Shown here piece after piece: positions 10,246 through 19,835 of a stretch of DNA of 64,000 nucleotides. The stretch is from a virus, in IMG/VR virus record IMGVR_UViG_3300031963_012915, positions 1-64,000 of that record. The stretch is one strand, 5' to 3'. The notes beneath the pieces are model-generated. The model was not told the origin of the DNA. It saw nothing but the letters and a program-made list of their open reading frames with translations, and did no database searches. The translations under genes were made by a program, and so were the position numbers. Numbering within the stretch: position 1 is the stretch's first letter; each line of letters opens with the position of its first letter.

Positions 10246-10842
10246 ATGAATGAGAGTTTTAAAAAGGAATTATTAGATGCCGTTAAGAAAATAGAGGGTT
10301 TCGAAAATGTATTCGATGAAGAAAACGACATCAAAGAACTAGATGCCTTGTTAGGTCTTTCATCACAAGACCTTATGGATGAATCATCCTACTCTGTGAA
10401 TAGAGGTTTGGGATATCAAAGAATATCTCCCTTGGCGATTAAACCAAAATACAACTATCCAACTGATTCAGGATTTGACCTCCATTCAGTGATTGATATA
10501 ACCATACCAGCCTTTGGTCGTGCTTTAATTCCTACAGGATTGAAGTTTGATATTGACGATGGATATGAAATTCAAATCAGAACAAAATCAGGGTTAGCAA
10601 TCAATCAAGGATTGATAGTACTAAACTCTCCAGGTACAGTAGATAATGGATATACAGGAGAATGTAAAGTTCCCGTCTTCAACACAAACCCAACCCCATT
10701 CAACATAACATGCGGTATGAAAGTTGCTCAAGCTGTTTTATGTCCTGTTGTAAATGGTCGATGGGTTGATTTGATCGAGAAAGATGAGATCTTAGATAAA
10801 GACAGAGGTGATAAAGGATTTGGTTCAACAGGTATAAAATAA
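10246..10842 (+). CDS. dut: dUTP diphosphatase with N-terminal extension
   Basis: 198 residues, about 60 longer than typical trimeric dUTPases because of an acidic helical N-terminal extension (1-58). All five motifs are visible: DSGFDL (74-79), TKSGLA (113-118), PGTVDNGYTGE (129-139), KVAQAVLCP (159-167) and RGDKGFGSTG (187-196). It hydrolyses dUTP to dUMP and PPi, keeping uracil out of phage DNA and supplying dTMP synthesis. The role of the extension is unknown. Confidence 0.92.
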   Translation: MNESFKKELLDAVKKIEGFENVFDEENDIKELDALLGLSSQDLMDESSYSVNRGLGYQRISPLAIKPKYNYPTDSGFDLHSVIDITIPAFGRALIPTGLKFDIDDGYEIQIRTKSGLAINQGLIVLNSPGTVDNGYTGECKVPVFNTNPTPFNITCGMKVAQAVLCPVVNGRWVDLIEKDEILDKDRGDKGFGSTGIK

Positions 10843-10846
10843 AGAA

Positions 10847-12472
10847 ATGATAACAGTAGGATATAGTACAAGGAAGAGTAATCCTGAGTTCATTGAGTAT
10901 ATCAAAAAGACTTCAGGATTCAAAAAAATTAACGTCATCGAAAAGGTGAACAACGGGGAAAAAAGTCTCAGTCAAGTTTATAATGAAATCATTTCTGAAT
11001 CCGATACTGACATAATTGTACTATGTCATGATGATATTTTGTTTGACACGAATGGTTGGTATTCAAAAATACTAAAACATTTCGAAAAATCAGATTTCGG
11101 AATTTTAGGTGTTGCAGGCACTACTTTTATGCCAGAGAGTGGAATGTGGTGGGAACAAAAAGGGAGAATGGTTGGAATTGTTAATCACGAGCATGAAGGA
11201 AAAAAATGGGAATCAAAATACTCAGACTCATTAGGAAATGGGATCAAAGAAACTGTGATTGTCGATGGACTGTTTATTGTTTTAGATAAAACAAAAATCA
11301 AACACACTTTCGATGAGAATGTTCCAGGTTTTCACTTGTACGACGTAAATTTTTGTTTCAAAAACTTTATTGATGGAGTGAAGGTTGGGGTTATCACAAA
11401 CGTGAGAATCACTCACAAATCCATTGGAATGGTTAACCAACAATGGGATGAAAACAGAAAAATATTCGCAGAAAAATATAAAGATCATTTACCCGCCAAA
11501 GTAAAATATAAATTTGAAGACAAACTCAAAGTTTTGATAAGTTCATTATTCTTCAAAACTTTTACAGGATCAGAGTTATATGTTTATGAGCTAGCCAAAG
11601 GGTTACAAAAACTTAATTGTGATGTGACCGTGCTTTCTGAAATTGATGGTCCGCTCAGTAAGTTAGCTAAAGAAAGAGGTATCAAAACTATTTCACACAT
11701 GGAACCTCCAGGTTTTAAAATGGGTGATGGGAAGTGGGGATTCAACACTCCAAATGGAGTTGAACCTTCGACACCAAATGTGTTCTACAAAATCTCTGAT
11801 GTTACTTATGACATCATCCATACACAACACAAACCGATCACAGAAAGAATTTGTCAGTTATATCCTGAGATACCAAAATTGACTACAATTCATTCTGAAG
11901 TTATCAGTTTGGAAGACCCTCACATTGATCCTTCTATCAAAAAGTATGTTGCAATCAGACCTGAAATAAAATCTTACTTGGAAGACAAGTTTGAAATGAC
12001 AGACGTTGAGGTAATCTATAACCCTGTTGATAATACTAAATTCAAACCTAAAAATATTAAGGAAGAAAACGCAATCTTATTTGTTGGTACAATAGATTAT
12101 TTGAGAGAAAACGCAATTAGAGACTTAATTGAAAAAACCAAAGAAGAGGGTATGGAGTTATGGTTAGTTGGTGAAGACAAGTCAAACTACCTGAAAGAAA
12201 TTTTAGAAAACAAACACGTAAAACACTTCAAGGCAACTTGGTCTGTAGAAATGTACATCCAAAAATGTAAAATGACTGCGGGTATTCAGCTAGGTAGAAC
12301 AACTATCGAAGGTTGGATGTGTGGTAAACCAGGATTCATTTATAAAGTTGATTCTTCAGGTGGTATTTTGGAGAAGAATCTTTACGAACCCCCGACTGAT
12401 TTAGAGAAATACTATTCAGACAATGTTGCGAAAACAATAAAAGAAAAATATATCGAAATATTAAATTCATGA
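10847..12472 (+). CDS. Two-domain glycosyltransferase (GT-A plus GT-B)
   Basis: 541 residues. The N-terminal third is a GT2-like GT-A domain with the metal-binding acidic motif CHDDILF (residues 60-66) and a MWWEQKGRM segment typical of surface-polysaccharide transferases. From about residue 227 a GT-B domain starts (KVLISSLFFKTFTGSELY), continuing through a GT4-like nucleotide-binding half (ILFVGTIDYL, then RTTIEGWMCGKPGF near 495). One polypeptide could therefore add two sugars in sequence. Overlaps the dehydrogenase gene by 4 bp. Confidence 0.75.
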   Translation: MITVGYSTRKSNPEFIEYIKKTSGFKKINVIEKVNNGEKSLSQVYNEIISESDTDIIVLCHDDILFDTNGWYSKILKHFEKSDFGILGVAGTTFMPESGMWWEQKGRMVGIVNHEHEGKKWESKYSDSLGNGIKETVIVDGLFIVLDKTKIKHTFDENVPGFHLYDVNFCFKNFIDGVKVGVITNVRITHKSIGMVNQQWDENRKIFAEKYKDHLPAKVKYKFEDKLKVLISSLFFKTFTGSELYVYELAKGLQKLNCDVTVLSEIDGPLSKLAKERGIKTISHMEPPGFKMGDGKWGFNTPNGVEPSTPNVFYKISDVTYDIIHTQHKPITERICQLYPEIPKLTTIHSEVISLEDPHIDPSIKKYVAIRPEIKSYLEDKFEMTDVEVIYNPVDNTKFKPKNIKEENAILFVGTIDYLRENAIRDLIEKTKEEGMELWLVGEDKSNYLKEILENKHVKHFKATWSVEMYIQKCKMTAGIQLGRTTIEGWMCGKPGFIYKVDSSGGILEKNLYEPPTDLEKYYSDNVAKTIKEKYIEILNS

Positions 12473-13629
12473 AAGTAGGTGTGATTGGTGCTGGTAGACT
12501 AGGATTGTCTTTTGCATTGGTTTGTGATCGACATGGAATACCTATGGTCATATCAGATTCCAATGAAACTTATAGAAAGAACTTGAAGAACGGGATCTGT
12601 ATCACTAACGAACCTCAGATCACAGAAATGTTTTCTAAAAAAAGGTTCTTAGAGGTTGTAGATACTAATCAGGAGGTTATAAAAGAATGTGAATATATTT
12701 GGACCTTTGTTGAGACCCCATCTACCTCGGATGGAACCTATGATATTACTAAATTATGGTCTGTAGTTGACGATTTTGTATCCACTTTCAAGAATGGAGA
12801 ACAAGTCATGGGTAAAACTTTCATTGTGGGGTGTACAACAAACCCTGGTGATGTTGAACAGATTGCCGAACTATTGAACCAATATTCAATTAATGTAATT
12901 TATAACCCTGAGTTTGTTGCTCAAGGAGAAATTGTTAAGGGTATAGAGGATGCAAAAATGGTATTAATAGGTTGCCCCGATGGACACGATCTGAAAATAA
13001 TTCTTAATCTTTATAGAATAATTTGTGGAACAAGTACCCATTTCAATGTGATGTCCTACACATCCGCTGAACTCACTAAAATAGCAATCAATTGTTTTCT
13101 GACTACTAAAATTTCTTTCGCCAATATGATTGGTGAAATTGCAATCAAAACAGGTGTCGGTAGTGAAATTAACAATATATTAAAAGCCGTAGGATCGGAT
13201 CCAAGAATCGGTAATTCATTTTTGAAGTATGGATTCGGATTTGGTGGACCTTGTCTTCCAAGAGACAACCGAGCACTTTCCGTACATGCAAAAAAACATG
13301 GGGGTGATGCTAAGTTATCAGACTTAGTGGATTTGATGAATAATGAACATACCGAATTCCTCGCACAATATTATTCAGAATTGAACCCTGATAAGACCAT
13401 ACCATTTGTAATGAGACACATCTCTTATAAGAGAGGTACCGATATTCTCACTGACTCCCAACAGTATAATTTTTGTTTGAAACTATTAGAAAGAGGATAT
13501 ACAGTTTATGTACAGGAAATAGAATCTGTAATTGAACAATTCAAAAAGAAAGATATGAGCGAGTTTGGATCAAGACTCAAGTTTTTCAGATACACCACTA
13601 AACCAGAGGGATTCCAAATTGAACTATGA
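12469..13629 (+). CDS. UDP-glucose/GDP-mannose 6-dehydrogenase family enzyme
   Basis: 386 residues. N-terminal Rossmann fold GVIGAGRLGL (4-13), the ETPS motif near 83, the NPEF active-site strand, and GFGFGGPCLPRD with the catalytic Cys262: the hallmarks of NAD-dependent nucleotide-sugar 6-dehydrogenases, which oxidise a UDP- or GDP-hexose to the uronic acid. Length is slightly short of the usual 400-450. Which sugar is used cannot be decided. It would supply a charged sugar for the neighbouring transferases. Confidence 0.82.
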   Translation: MKVGVIGAGRLGLSFALVCDRHGIPMVISDSNETYRKNLKNGICITNEPQITEMFSKKRFLEVVDTNQEVIKECEYIWTFVETPSTSDGTYDITKLWSVVDDFVSTFKNGEQVMGKTFIVGCTTNPGDVEQIAELLNQYSINVIYNPEFVAQGEIVKGIEDAKMVLIGCPDGHDLKIILNLYRIICGTSTHFNVMSYTSAELTKIAINCFLTTKISFANMIGEIAIKTGVGSEINNILKAVGSDPRIGNSFLKYGFGFGGPCLPRDNRALSVHAKKHGGDAKLSDLVDLMNNEHTEFLAQYYSELNPDKTIPFVMRHISYKRGTDILTDSQQYNFCLKLLERGYTVYVQEIESVIEQFKKKDMSEFGSRLKFFRYTTKPEGFQIEL

Positions 13630-14336
13630 CAATTCTAACAACATCATATAATTGCGAAAAATTTATTGAAAGAAGTTTGTTGAGTATAATGTCTCAGAAA
13701 TTCAAAGATTTCAAATGTTACATCACAGACGACATGTCAACAGACTCCACAGTAGAAAAAATAAAATCAGTTATTCAGGGAGATGATCGATTCATATTGA
13801 TTGAAAATCATAGTAAGTTATATCAACCAGGTAATTACGATCAAATAATCAGATGGAGAGCTTTGGACGGTGATGAAATTTGTGTAGAAATCGATGGGGA
13901 TGATTGGTTACCAAATCCAAATGTATTATCCAAAATCAATGAGATATATCAAGATGAAAATGTTTGGATGACAAGTGGTTCTTTCAAGTATCATGACGGC
14001 AGACCAGGATTCAACAGACCGATAACCTCCTTAGATAATATAAGAAAATCTAATTTTACCCTTTCCCATCTCAGAACATGGAAATCTTGGTTGTGGAAAA
14101 AGATCGATGAAAGGGATTTAAAAGATGGTAATGGTAATTATTGGAGTGTTGCTGGTGACTTATCATTTATGTGGCCGATGATAGAAATGTCAGGATTGGA
14201 ACATTTTAAATTTATTGATGAAGTACTATATGTTTATAATGAATCTAATCCAATCAATGATCACAAAATTGATCTCAATAAAGTCAGAAACACACACAAC
14301 CTTATAGCAAATAAAACACCTTATAAAAAAATTTAA
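13626..14336 (+). CDS. GT2 family glycosyltransferase
   Basis: 236 residues forming a compact GT-A domain: TILTTSYNCEKFIERSL at the start, the nucleotide-binding ITDDMSTDST (33-42) and the DXD-type IDGDDWLP (89-96). Overlaps the dehydrogenase by 4 bp and is directly followed by a methyltransferase. An inverting sugar transferase of unknown specificity, soluble as far as the sequence shows. Confidence 0.85.
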   Translation: MTILTTSYNCEKFIERSLLSIMSQKFKDFKCYITDDMSTDSTVEKIKSVIQGDDRFILIENHSKLYQPGNYDQIIRWRALDGDEICVEIDGDDWLPNPNVLSKINEIYQDENVWMTSGSFKYHDGRPGFNRPITSLDNIRKSNFTLSHLRTWKSWLWKKIDERDLKDGNGNYWSVAGDLSFMWPMIEMSGLEHFKFIDEVLYVYNESNPINDHKIDLNKVRNTHNLIANKTPYKKI

Positions 14337-14948
14337 ATGTATACAGAACACAACGCAAGATGGGACAAGGATAACGGTAATCACTTTTTAGTCGCAACAT
14401 ATCCACTAACAGAAGAATCGTGGGTAATCGAACTCGGAGGTTTCATGGGTAATTGGACAAGGAGAATATACGATAACTACAAATCCAATATTATTGTCAT
14501 CGAACCAATTGAAGATTTTTGTAGTGTTATCAAAAGAGATTTTTTTTCAAACGAGAAAGTTAAAATCGAACAACTTGGGATTTCTACAGAATCTAAAGAC
14601 GTTTTGATTTCTCACAATGGTGATGCGTCTTCTCAATATCTCGAACAAACTTCTAATCAAATTACCATACATTGTGAACCATTAGAATATTTCCTTGAGA
14701 AATATAATGTTGATAAAGTAGACCTGATGCAAGTTAATGTTGAAGGTGAAGAGTTTCCTCTTTTCGAGCATTGGTTGAAATCAGACATACTGAGTAAATT
14801 CAAATTCATACAAATTCAATTTCACAGAATGGGTACTGACTACGAAGAGAGAAAACAAAAAATTCAAGAAGGACTAAGATCTAAAGGGTTTGTTTGTAAT
14901 TGGGAATACCCATATGTCTTCGAATCTTGGGAGAACAAGAATTTATAA
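14337..14948 (+). CDS. FkbM-family SAM-dependent methyltransferase
   Basis: 203 residues. The SAM-binding motif I VIELGGFMGNW (30-40), the acidic end of strand 2 (IVIEPIE) and the VDLMQVNVEGEEFPLF segment near 127-142 are typical of FkbM methyltransferases, which usually O-methylate sugars or polyketides. Starts one base after the GT2 stop. Probably caps or modifies the glycan made by this operon. Confidence 0.78.
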   Translation: MYTEHNARWDKDNGNHFLVATYPLTEESWVIELGGFMGNWTRRIYDNYKSNIIVIEPIEDFCSVIKRDFFSNEKVKIEQLGISTESKDVLISHNGDASSQYLEQTSNQITIHCEPLEYFLEKYNVDKVDLMQVNVEGEEFPLFEHWLKSDILSKFKFIQIQFHRMGTDYEERKQKIQEGLRSKGFVCNWEYPYVFESWENKNL

Positions 14949-14990
14949 TTACCTATTTTTTTTACACGTGATTGATGTATAATTAGTTCT

Positions 14991-15638
14991 ATGGCGTTCG
15001 GACCCGACATGGAAGAAAGAATTGTTAATCTTTTCAAAGATTCAACAGTCAAAAACATATTACACATTGGCGCGTGCTTAGGTGAAGAAAAATCATTCTA
15101 CGATACATTGAATCCTGAAAAGGTCTATTGGTTCGAACCAAACCCAAATCTAATCCCTGAACTTACCGAAAAAATTAAATCTGAAAAATACGAGAGTGTT
15201 TTGTTTCCTTATGCTGTTGGTAAAAAGAACGGATCTCTACCCTTCAACATTATCGGGGATGATCACGGATCAAATCCAGGGTGTTCCTCACTCAGAGGTT
15301 TGAAGGAACATGCAACAATGTACCCACAGATAAAATTCAAGAACAGTGTAATTGTCAATGTTGTCAACATAGATGATTTCTTGAATGAAAACAATTTGTC
15401 CACAGAATTCGATATTGTTAGTTTGGATACACAAGGTAATGATTTCGATATTTTGACAACAAGTGAGTTTATATTCTCAGCCGAAGCAATTGTAATAGAG
15501 ACTGCAAGTATTGAACTCTACGAGGGTCAAGTAACAGAAGAAAAAATAACAGAATATATGGAATCCAAAGGGTTCATAAAATCATATCACTCCGCTTGGC
15601 ATCCACAATGGGGTGATACTTTATACGTTAAAAAATGA
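14991..15638 (+). CDS. FkbM-family SAM-dependent methyltransferase (second copy)
   Basis: 215 residues. Motif I is ILHIGACLGEE (24-34), followed by VYWFEPNP and by the FkbM signature DIVSLDTQGNDFDIL near 138-152. Similar in type but clearly divergent from its upstream neighbour, so not a recent duplication. A 42-bp gap before it is unusually long for this operon. Likely methylates a sugar hydroxyl. Overlaps the fucosyltransferase gene by 4 bp. Confidence 0.78.
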   Translation: MAFGPDMEERIVNLFKDSTVKNILHIGACLGEEKSFYDTLNPEKVYWFEPNPNLIPELTEKIKSEKYESVLFPYAVGKKNGSLPFNIIGDDHGSNPGCSSLRGLKEHATMYPQIKFKNSVIVNVVNIDDFLNENNLSTEFDIVSLDTQGNDFDILTTSEFIFSAEAIVIETASIELYEGQVTEEKITEYMESKGFIKSYHSAWHPQWGDTLYVKK

Positions 15639-16477
15639 GTAATCTAATATCATGTAATTTAATGGGTGGTTTGGGAAATCAACTTTTCGAAGCCGCTCAC
15701 GCATTATCACAAGGTTGGAAACACAACAGAGAAGTTGTTTTTATTCCAAGATCATGGACACCAGGACAGGGTCGTGGTGCAGAAAACTATATTAATAATG
15801 TTTTCAGAAACTTAAAATTTGTAGATAATTTAGAAGGATTCACAAGAGTAACCGAAGGTCCCTTTGAATACAGTGAAGTTAATCCTGTGGAGGAAAATAC
15901 AGTATTCGACGGTTATTTCCAAAGCACGAAAAATTGGTTCGGTTTTGACGATCAAATACGTGAAATATTCCAACCATCACAAGAAGTAATCGATGAGTTG
16001 CGATCAAAGTACCCTCAATTAAACCAACCCAAAACTTTATCCATACACGTAAGACGTGGTGAATATCTTCAGTTCCCTGAAATACATCCAACAATATCTG
16101 TCGAGTATATTCAAGAGGCATTGAAAATTATTGGAGAATACAGTACAGTATTCCTTTTTACTGAAGATGAGTCAAGATGGCCAGGTAGTAGAGATTTTGT
16201 TATGAATAATTTTTCTTTTCCAAACGTTGTATTTCCAAACGAAGATCAAGATTGGAAAGAACTTTATTTGATGGGGTTATGTGAAAATCATATCATTTCT
16301 AATTCCACTTTTTCATGGTGGGCAACTTTCTTAAACAAAAATAAAAATAAAAAAATAGTATGTCCTTCCCGTTGGTTCGGTCCTCGTGGGCCCAAAGCCG
16401 ATGACATCTACGAATCCTATTGGAACTTGGTTGATGTTGAATGGAAAGATGGATTATTAATACCAACAAACAAATAA
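15635..16477 (+). CDS. GT11 alpha-1,2-fucosyltransferase-like glycosyltransferase
   Basis: 280 residues, the usual GT11 size. GGLGNQLFEAAHA (11-23) is the family N-terminal motif, SIHVRRGEYL (136-145) is the HxRRG GDP-sugar-binding motif, and ISNSTFSWWA near 222-231 is the third conserved block. These enzymes transfer L-fucose (or a related L-sugar) from the GDP donor to a beta-galactoside. Sits next to a GT10-like gene; a GDP-sugar epimerase is three genes further on. Confidence 0.88.
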   Translation: MSNLISCNLMGGLGNQLFEAAHALSQGWKHNREVVFIPRSWTPGQGRGAENYINNVFRNLKFVDNLEGFTRVTEGPFEYSEVNPVEENTVFDGYFQSTKNWFGFDDQIREIFQPSQEVIDELRSKYPQLNQPKTLSIHVRRGEYLQFPEIHPTISVEYIQEALKIIGEYSTVFLFTEDESRWPGSRDFVMNNFSFPNVVFPNEDQDWKELYLMGLCENHIISNSTFSWWATFLNKNKNKKIVCPSRWFGPRGPKADDIYESYWNLVDVEWKDGLLIPTNK

Positions 16478-16480
16478 CAT

Positions 16481-17317
16481 ATGTCAGAAAAAGTAAAAAT
16501 CAGAAAAGTATCAGACTGGTGGGGTGAATATGATTGTTCATCAAACAGAAATATGCCAAGATATATTAATTGGCTTTCTAGAGAAACTGCAGATCCATAC
16601 ACCCTTAGTGTGTATGTTGACAACTACATTAAAGATTGGGGATTTAGAGACGGTGGATCTGATAAAATTGGATGGCTTTTAGAGTCACCTCAAATGAATG
16701 AAGCAACTATCAGAGTTTTAACCGAAGATTTAGAAAAAACAAGATCACACTACAAGATGATTTTTACTTGTATGGATGAATTGTTGGCTTTAGGAGAACC
16801 TTTCAAATATTGTATTACGAATGCCGCCCCGTGGATATGGCCTGATAACAGAAAAATACACGAGAAAACTAAACTTGTTTCCATGATTGCATCGAACAAA
16901 GGTTGGTTAAGAGGTCATCAGAATAGACTTCAGTGGGTTGAAAAATTACAAGACAAGGTAGATCTATTTGGAACAGGCAGACCAAATCAATTAAGAGATA
17001 AAGAGGATGGTTTGAAAGACTATATGTTCTCTGTTGCAATTGAGAACGATAACTCGGATGTATATTTCACGGAAAAATTAACGGATTGTTTTGCAATGGG
17101 TACTGTACCAATTTACTATGGTTCAAGAAAAGCGGTTGAAAAATACTTCGATCCAACAGGGGTTATCTTCTTGGAGGATGATCCAAATTTAGAAACAGTA
17201 TCTGTTGAAAAATATAAATCTATGATGCCAGCAATTGAAAGAAATTTCTTGAAGGCTAAAGATTTCCCAGTTGCAGAAGACTACATGTGGGAAAATTATT
17301 TGAAAAATTTAGTATAA
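16481..17317 (+). CDS. GT10 alpha-1,3-fucosyltransferase-like glycosyltransferase
   Basis: 278 residues. The C-terminal half contains the GT10 donor-binding block: FSVAIENDNSDVYFTEKLTD followed directly by CFAMGTVPIYYG (about 183-214), as in bacterial Helicobacter-type fucosyltransferases. The N-terminal half is divergent and lacks a transmembrane anchor or heptad-repeat tail. Three bases after the GT11 gene. Together they imply more than one linkage to a fucose-like sugar. Confidence 0.82.
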   Translation: MSEKVKIRKVSDWWGEYDCSSNRNMPRYINWLSRETADPYTLSVYVDNYIKDWGFRDGGSDKIGWLLESPQMNEATIRVLTEDLEKTRSHYKMIFTCMDELLALGEPFKYCITNAAPWIWPDNRKIHEKTKLVSMIASNKGWLRGHQNRLQWVEKLQDKVDLFGTGRPNQLRDKEDGLKDYMFSVAIENDNSDVYFTEKLTDCFAMGTVPIYYGSRKAVEKYFDPTGVIFLEDDPNLETVSVEKYKSMMPAIERNFLKAKDFPVAEDYMWENYLKNLV

Positions 17318-17318
17318 T

Positions 17319-18128
17319 ATGAAGTACCTTGTATTAGGATCAGCAGGACAAATTGGTCATGAGCTATGTAAATTTTTAGAGAAAGAAGGACATGACGTTT
17401 TATCTTTCGATATCGCTACAGACCCAACTCAGGATTTGAGAATACCCGGTGTGTTAGAAGATTTGATCAACGAATGTGATTTCGTTATGTTTTTAGCGTT
17501 TGACGTAGGTGGTTCAAGATACTTGAAGAAGTATCAACATACATATGAGTTTATCGAAAACAACACCAAACTAACTTTATTCACTTTTGAGACAATAAAA
17601 AAATATGAAAAACCTTTCATATTCGCATCATCTCAGATGGCTAATATGTCTTACTCTCCGTATGGTGTTTGTAAGAGTTTAGGAGAAATATTCTCAACAG
17701 CTCTTGGTGGACTTACCGTTAAGTTTTGGAACGTTTACGGACCTGAACATGATCTAGAAAAATCACATGTAATTACTGACTTCATTTTGAAAGCAAAAGA
17801 AGGTAAGATTGAAATGATGACCGACGGTAAAGAGGAAAGACAATTTCTACACGCTGAAGACTGTTCAAGAGCACTTATGATTTTATCTCAAAAATATGAT
17901 GAAATCGACAGAAATACCAATCTTCACATAACCAATTTTGAATGGAATACAATTTTAGAAATTGCAGAAATCATCAAAGATGAAATACCATGTGAAATTA
18001 TTCCATCTAAAGAAATTGATACAGTTCAATTGAATAAAAGAAATGAACCTGATCCTTACATATTAAATTTTTGGAAACCAAAAATTTCTCTGAGAGAGGG
18101 TATAAATAAAGTCATACAATCTTTGTAA
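17319..18128 (+). CDS. NAD-dependent epimerase/dehydratase (extended SDR)
   Basis: 269 residues. LVLGSAGQIGHEL gives the GxxGxxG dinucleotide motif (7-13); the catalytic pair is Tyr115 and Lys119 (YGVCK); VKFWNVYGP and ERQFLHAEDCSRA follow as in sugar-nucleotide epimerases and reductases. Product not assignable. The stop overlaps the next ATG (TAATG). Confidence 0.78.
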   Translation: MKYLVLGSAGQIGHELCKFLEKEGHDVLSFDIATDPTQDLRIPGVLEDLINECDFVMFLAFDVGGSRYLKKYQHTYEFIENNTKLTLFTFETIKKYEKPFIFASSQMANMSYSPYGVCKSLGEIFSTALGGLTVKFWNVYGPEHDLEKSHVITDFILKAKEGKIEMMTDGKEERQFLHAEDCSRALMILSQKYDEIDRNTNLHITNFEWNTILEIAEIIKDEIPCEIIPSKEIDTVQLNKRNEPDPYILNFWKPKISLREGINKVIQSL

Positions 18129-18736
18129 TGGAAAATTATTTGATGGAGTTAATGAACCGCACATTAAAAACCAAGAATGACGGTGAAACACAATATTTTG
18201 AACACGTTCTAACTTTTTTTTCAATTGCTCTGCAAATGAAAACTAAAAAAATTTTAGAACTTGGGGTTAGAAACGGTGGGTCAAGTTATCCTTTTTTAAT
18301 TGCTTGCAAAGTTCTCGGAGGTCATCTAACTTCTGTAGATATATCAAAAACAGTTTGGAGAGCACCTGATGATTTAGCAGAGTATCAAACATTTGTTCAA
18401 TCAGACGCAATTGAATTTTTAAAAAATAACGAGGAAAAATACGACTTAATTTATGTTGATGATTGGCATAGCTACCCTCACGTGAAAAAAGAACTCGAAG
18501 AAATAGACCGAATATCGGATGAAAATACAATTATTCTTTTACACGACGTTATGGGACAAAGTTGTCATCCACATTTTTTTAACCCTATTAACCATCCTGA
18601 AAATTCAGAGTGGGGTTTGGGTGGACCTTACAGAGCGGTAGAAGAATTAGACAAAAATAAATGGGAATGGATGACAATTCCCATAAATCATGGGTTAACT
18701 ATTTTAAGAAAAAAAGGAAAAGTAATCATTAAGTAA
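18128..18736 (+). CDS. Class I SAM-dependent methyltransferase (Methyltransf_24-like)
   Basis: 202 residues. KKILELGVRNGGSS is motif I (near 41-54), HLTSVDISK the ribose-binding strand, YDLIYVDDWHSYPHV the motif-IV region and IILLHDVMG the next strand. This order matches CmcI/Methyltransf_24-type methyltransferases common in surface-glycan clusters. Coupled to the SDR gene by a one-base overlap, 1 bp before the epimerase gene. Confidence 0.72.
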   Translation: MENYLMELMNRTLKTKNDGETQYFEHVLTFFSIALQMKTKKILELGVRNGGSSYPFLIACKVLGGHLTSVDISKTVWRAPDDLAEYQTFVQSDAIEFLKNNEEKYDLIYVDDWHSYPHVKKELEEIDRISDENTIILLHDVMGQSCHPHFFNPINHPENSEWGLGGPYRAVEELDKNKWEWMTIPINHGLTILRKKGKVIIK

Positions 18737-18737
18737 T

Positions 18738-19835
18738 ATGAAACAAAAAAAAGTATTAGTATTGGGTGGTGGTGGATTCATTGGAGGCCATCTTGCAAAG
18801 AGACTAAAAGAAGAGGGAAATCACGTTAGAATTTGTGATATAAAGAAACACGAATATTTTTTCCACGATGAAATATGCCATGAGTTCATTTTAGGTGATC
18901 TAACAGATCCTAATGTTGTATCTTTAGTAATCGAGGAAGGCGTGGATGAAGTCTATCAACTAGCCGCGGATATGGGTGGAGCACTTTATATCTTCACAGG
19001 TGAACACGACGCAGATGTAATGCACAATTCAGCGACCATCAATCTCAACGTAGCTAAAGAATGTGTAAAGAAAAAAGTTAAGAAAGTATTCTATTCATCA
19101 TCTGCTTGTATGTACCCCGAACATAACCAGTTGGATCCTGAAAATCCGAACTGTGAAGAAAGCTCAGCTTATCCTGCAAATCCTGATTCAGAATATGGTT
19201 GGGAAAAATTATTCTCAGAAAGAGTTTATCTATCATTTCATAGAAACTATGGATTAGATGTTAGAATTGCAAGATTTCATAATATCTTCGGACCACAAGG
19301 AACGTGGAAAGGCGGTAGAGAAAAATCACCAGCAGCTATGTGTAGAAAAGCAGCTGAGAGCAAAGACGGTGATGAGATAGAAGTTTGGGGAAATGGACTA
19401 CAAACAAGATCATTCCTATATGTTGAGGAATGTGTTGAGGCCGTTCTTAGATTAATGGATTCTGATTTCACGGGACCTGTAAACATTGGCTCAGAAGAAA
19501 TGGTTACTATCAACCAACTAGCTAGTATGGCAATTTCAATATCAGGAAAAGATATAAAAATAAAAAACATTGAAGGAGAAGAGTTCGTAAAGAAATACGG
19601 ATTTAAATGTCCTCTTGGTGTAAAAGGAAGAAATTCAGACAATAAATTGTATAGAGAAAAGATAGGATGGGAAGTTAGTCAACCTCTTTCCATAGGACTC
19701 AAAAAAACCTATAATTGGATTAAGAGTCAGGTTGATAAACATGAAACTGAAACCCCGTGGATCTACGAAAGTCCTGATGGAGGTAAAACCGTCACGAAAA
19801 GAGAACCCGGATCGACAGAAAAAAAATCAATTTAA
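18738..19835 (+). CDS. GDP-mannose 3,5-epimerase-like enzyme
   Basis: 365 residues. Besides the SDR motifs (GGGGFIGGHL at 10-19, Tyr153 and Lys157 in YGWEK) it has features that characterise GDP-mannose 3,5-epimerase rather than simple 4-epimerases: LAADMGG (76-82), SSSACMYPE with Cys124 in the place of the catalytic cysteine, RFHNIFGPQGTW followed by KGGREKSPAA (179-200), and WGNGLQTRSFLYV. The reaction would turn GDP-D-mannose into GDP-L-galactose (and GDP-L-gulose). Its product is a close analogue of GDP-L-fucose and could feed the adjacent GT10/GT11 enzymes. Overlaps phoH by one base. Confidence 0.85.
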   Translation: MKQKKVLVLGGGGFIGGHLAKRLKEEGNHVRICDIKKHEYFFHDEICHEFILGDLTDPNVVSLVIEEGVDEVYQLAADMGGALYIFTGEHDADVMHNSATINLNVAKECVKKKVKKVFYSSSACMYPEHNQLDPENPNCEESSAYPANPDSEYGWEKLFSERVYLSFHRNYGLDVRIARFHNIFGPQGTWKGGREKSPAAMCRKAAESKDGDEIEVWGNGLQTRSFLYVEECVEAVLRLMDSDFTGPVNIGSEEMVTINQLASMAISISGKDIKIKNIEGEEFVKKYGFKCPLGVKGRNSDNKLYREKIGWEVSQPLSIGLKKTYNWIKSQVDKHETETPWIYESPDGGKTVTKREPGSTEKKSI

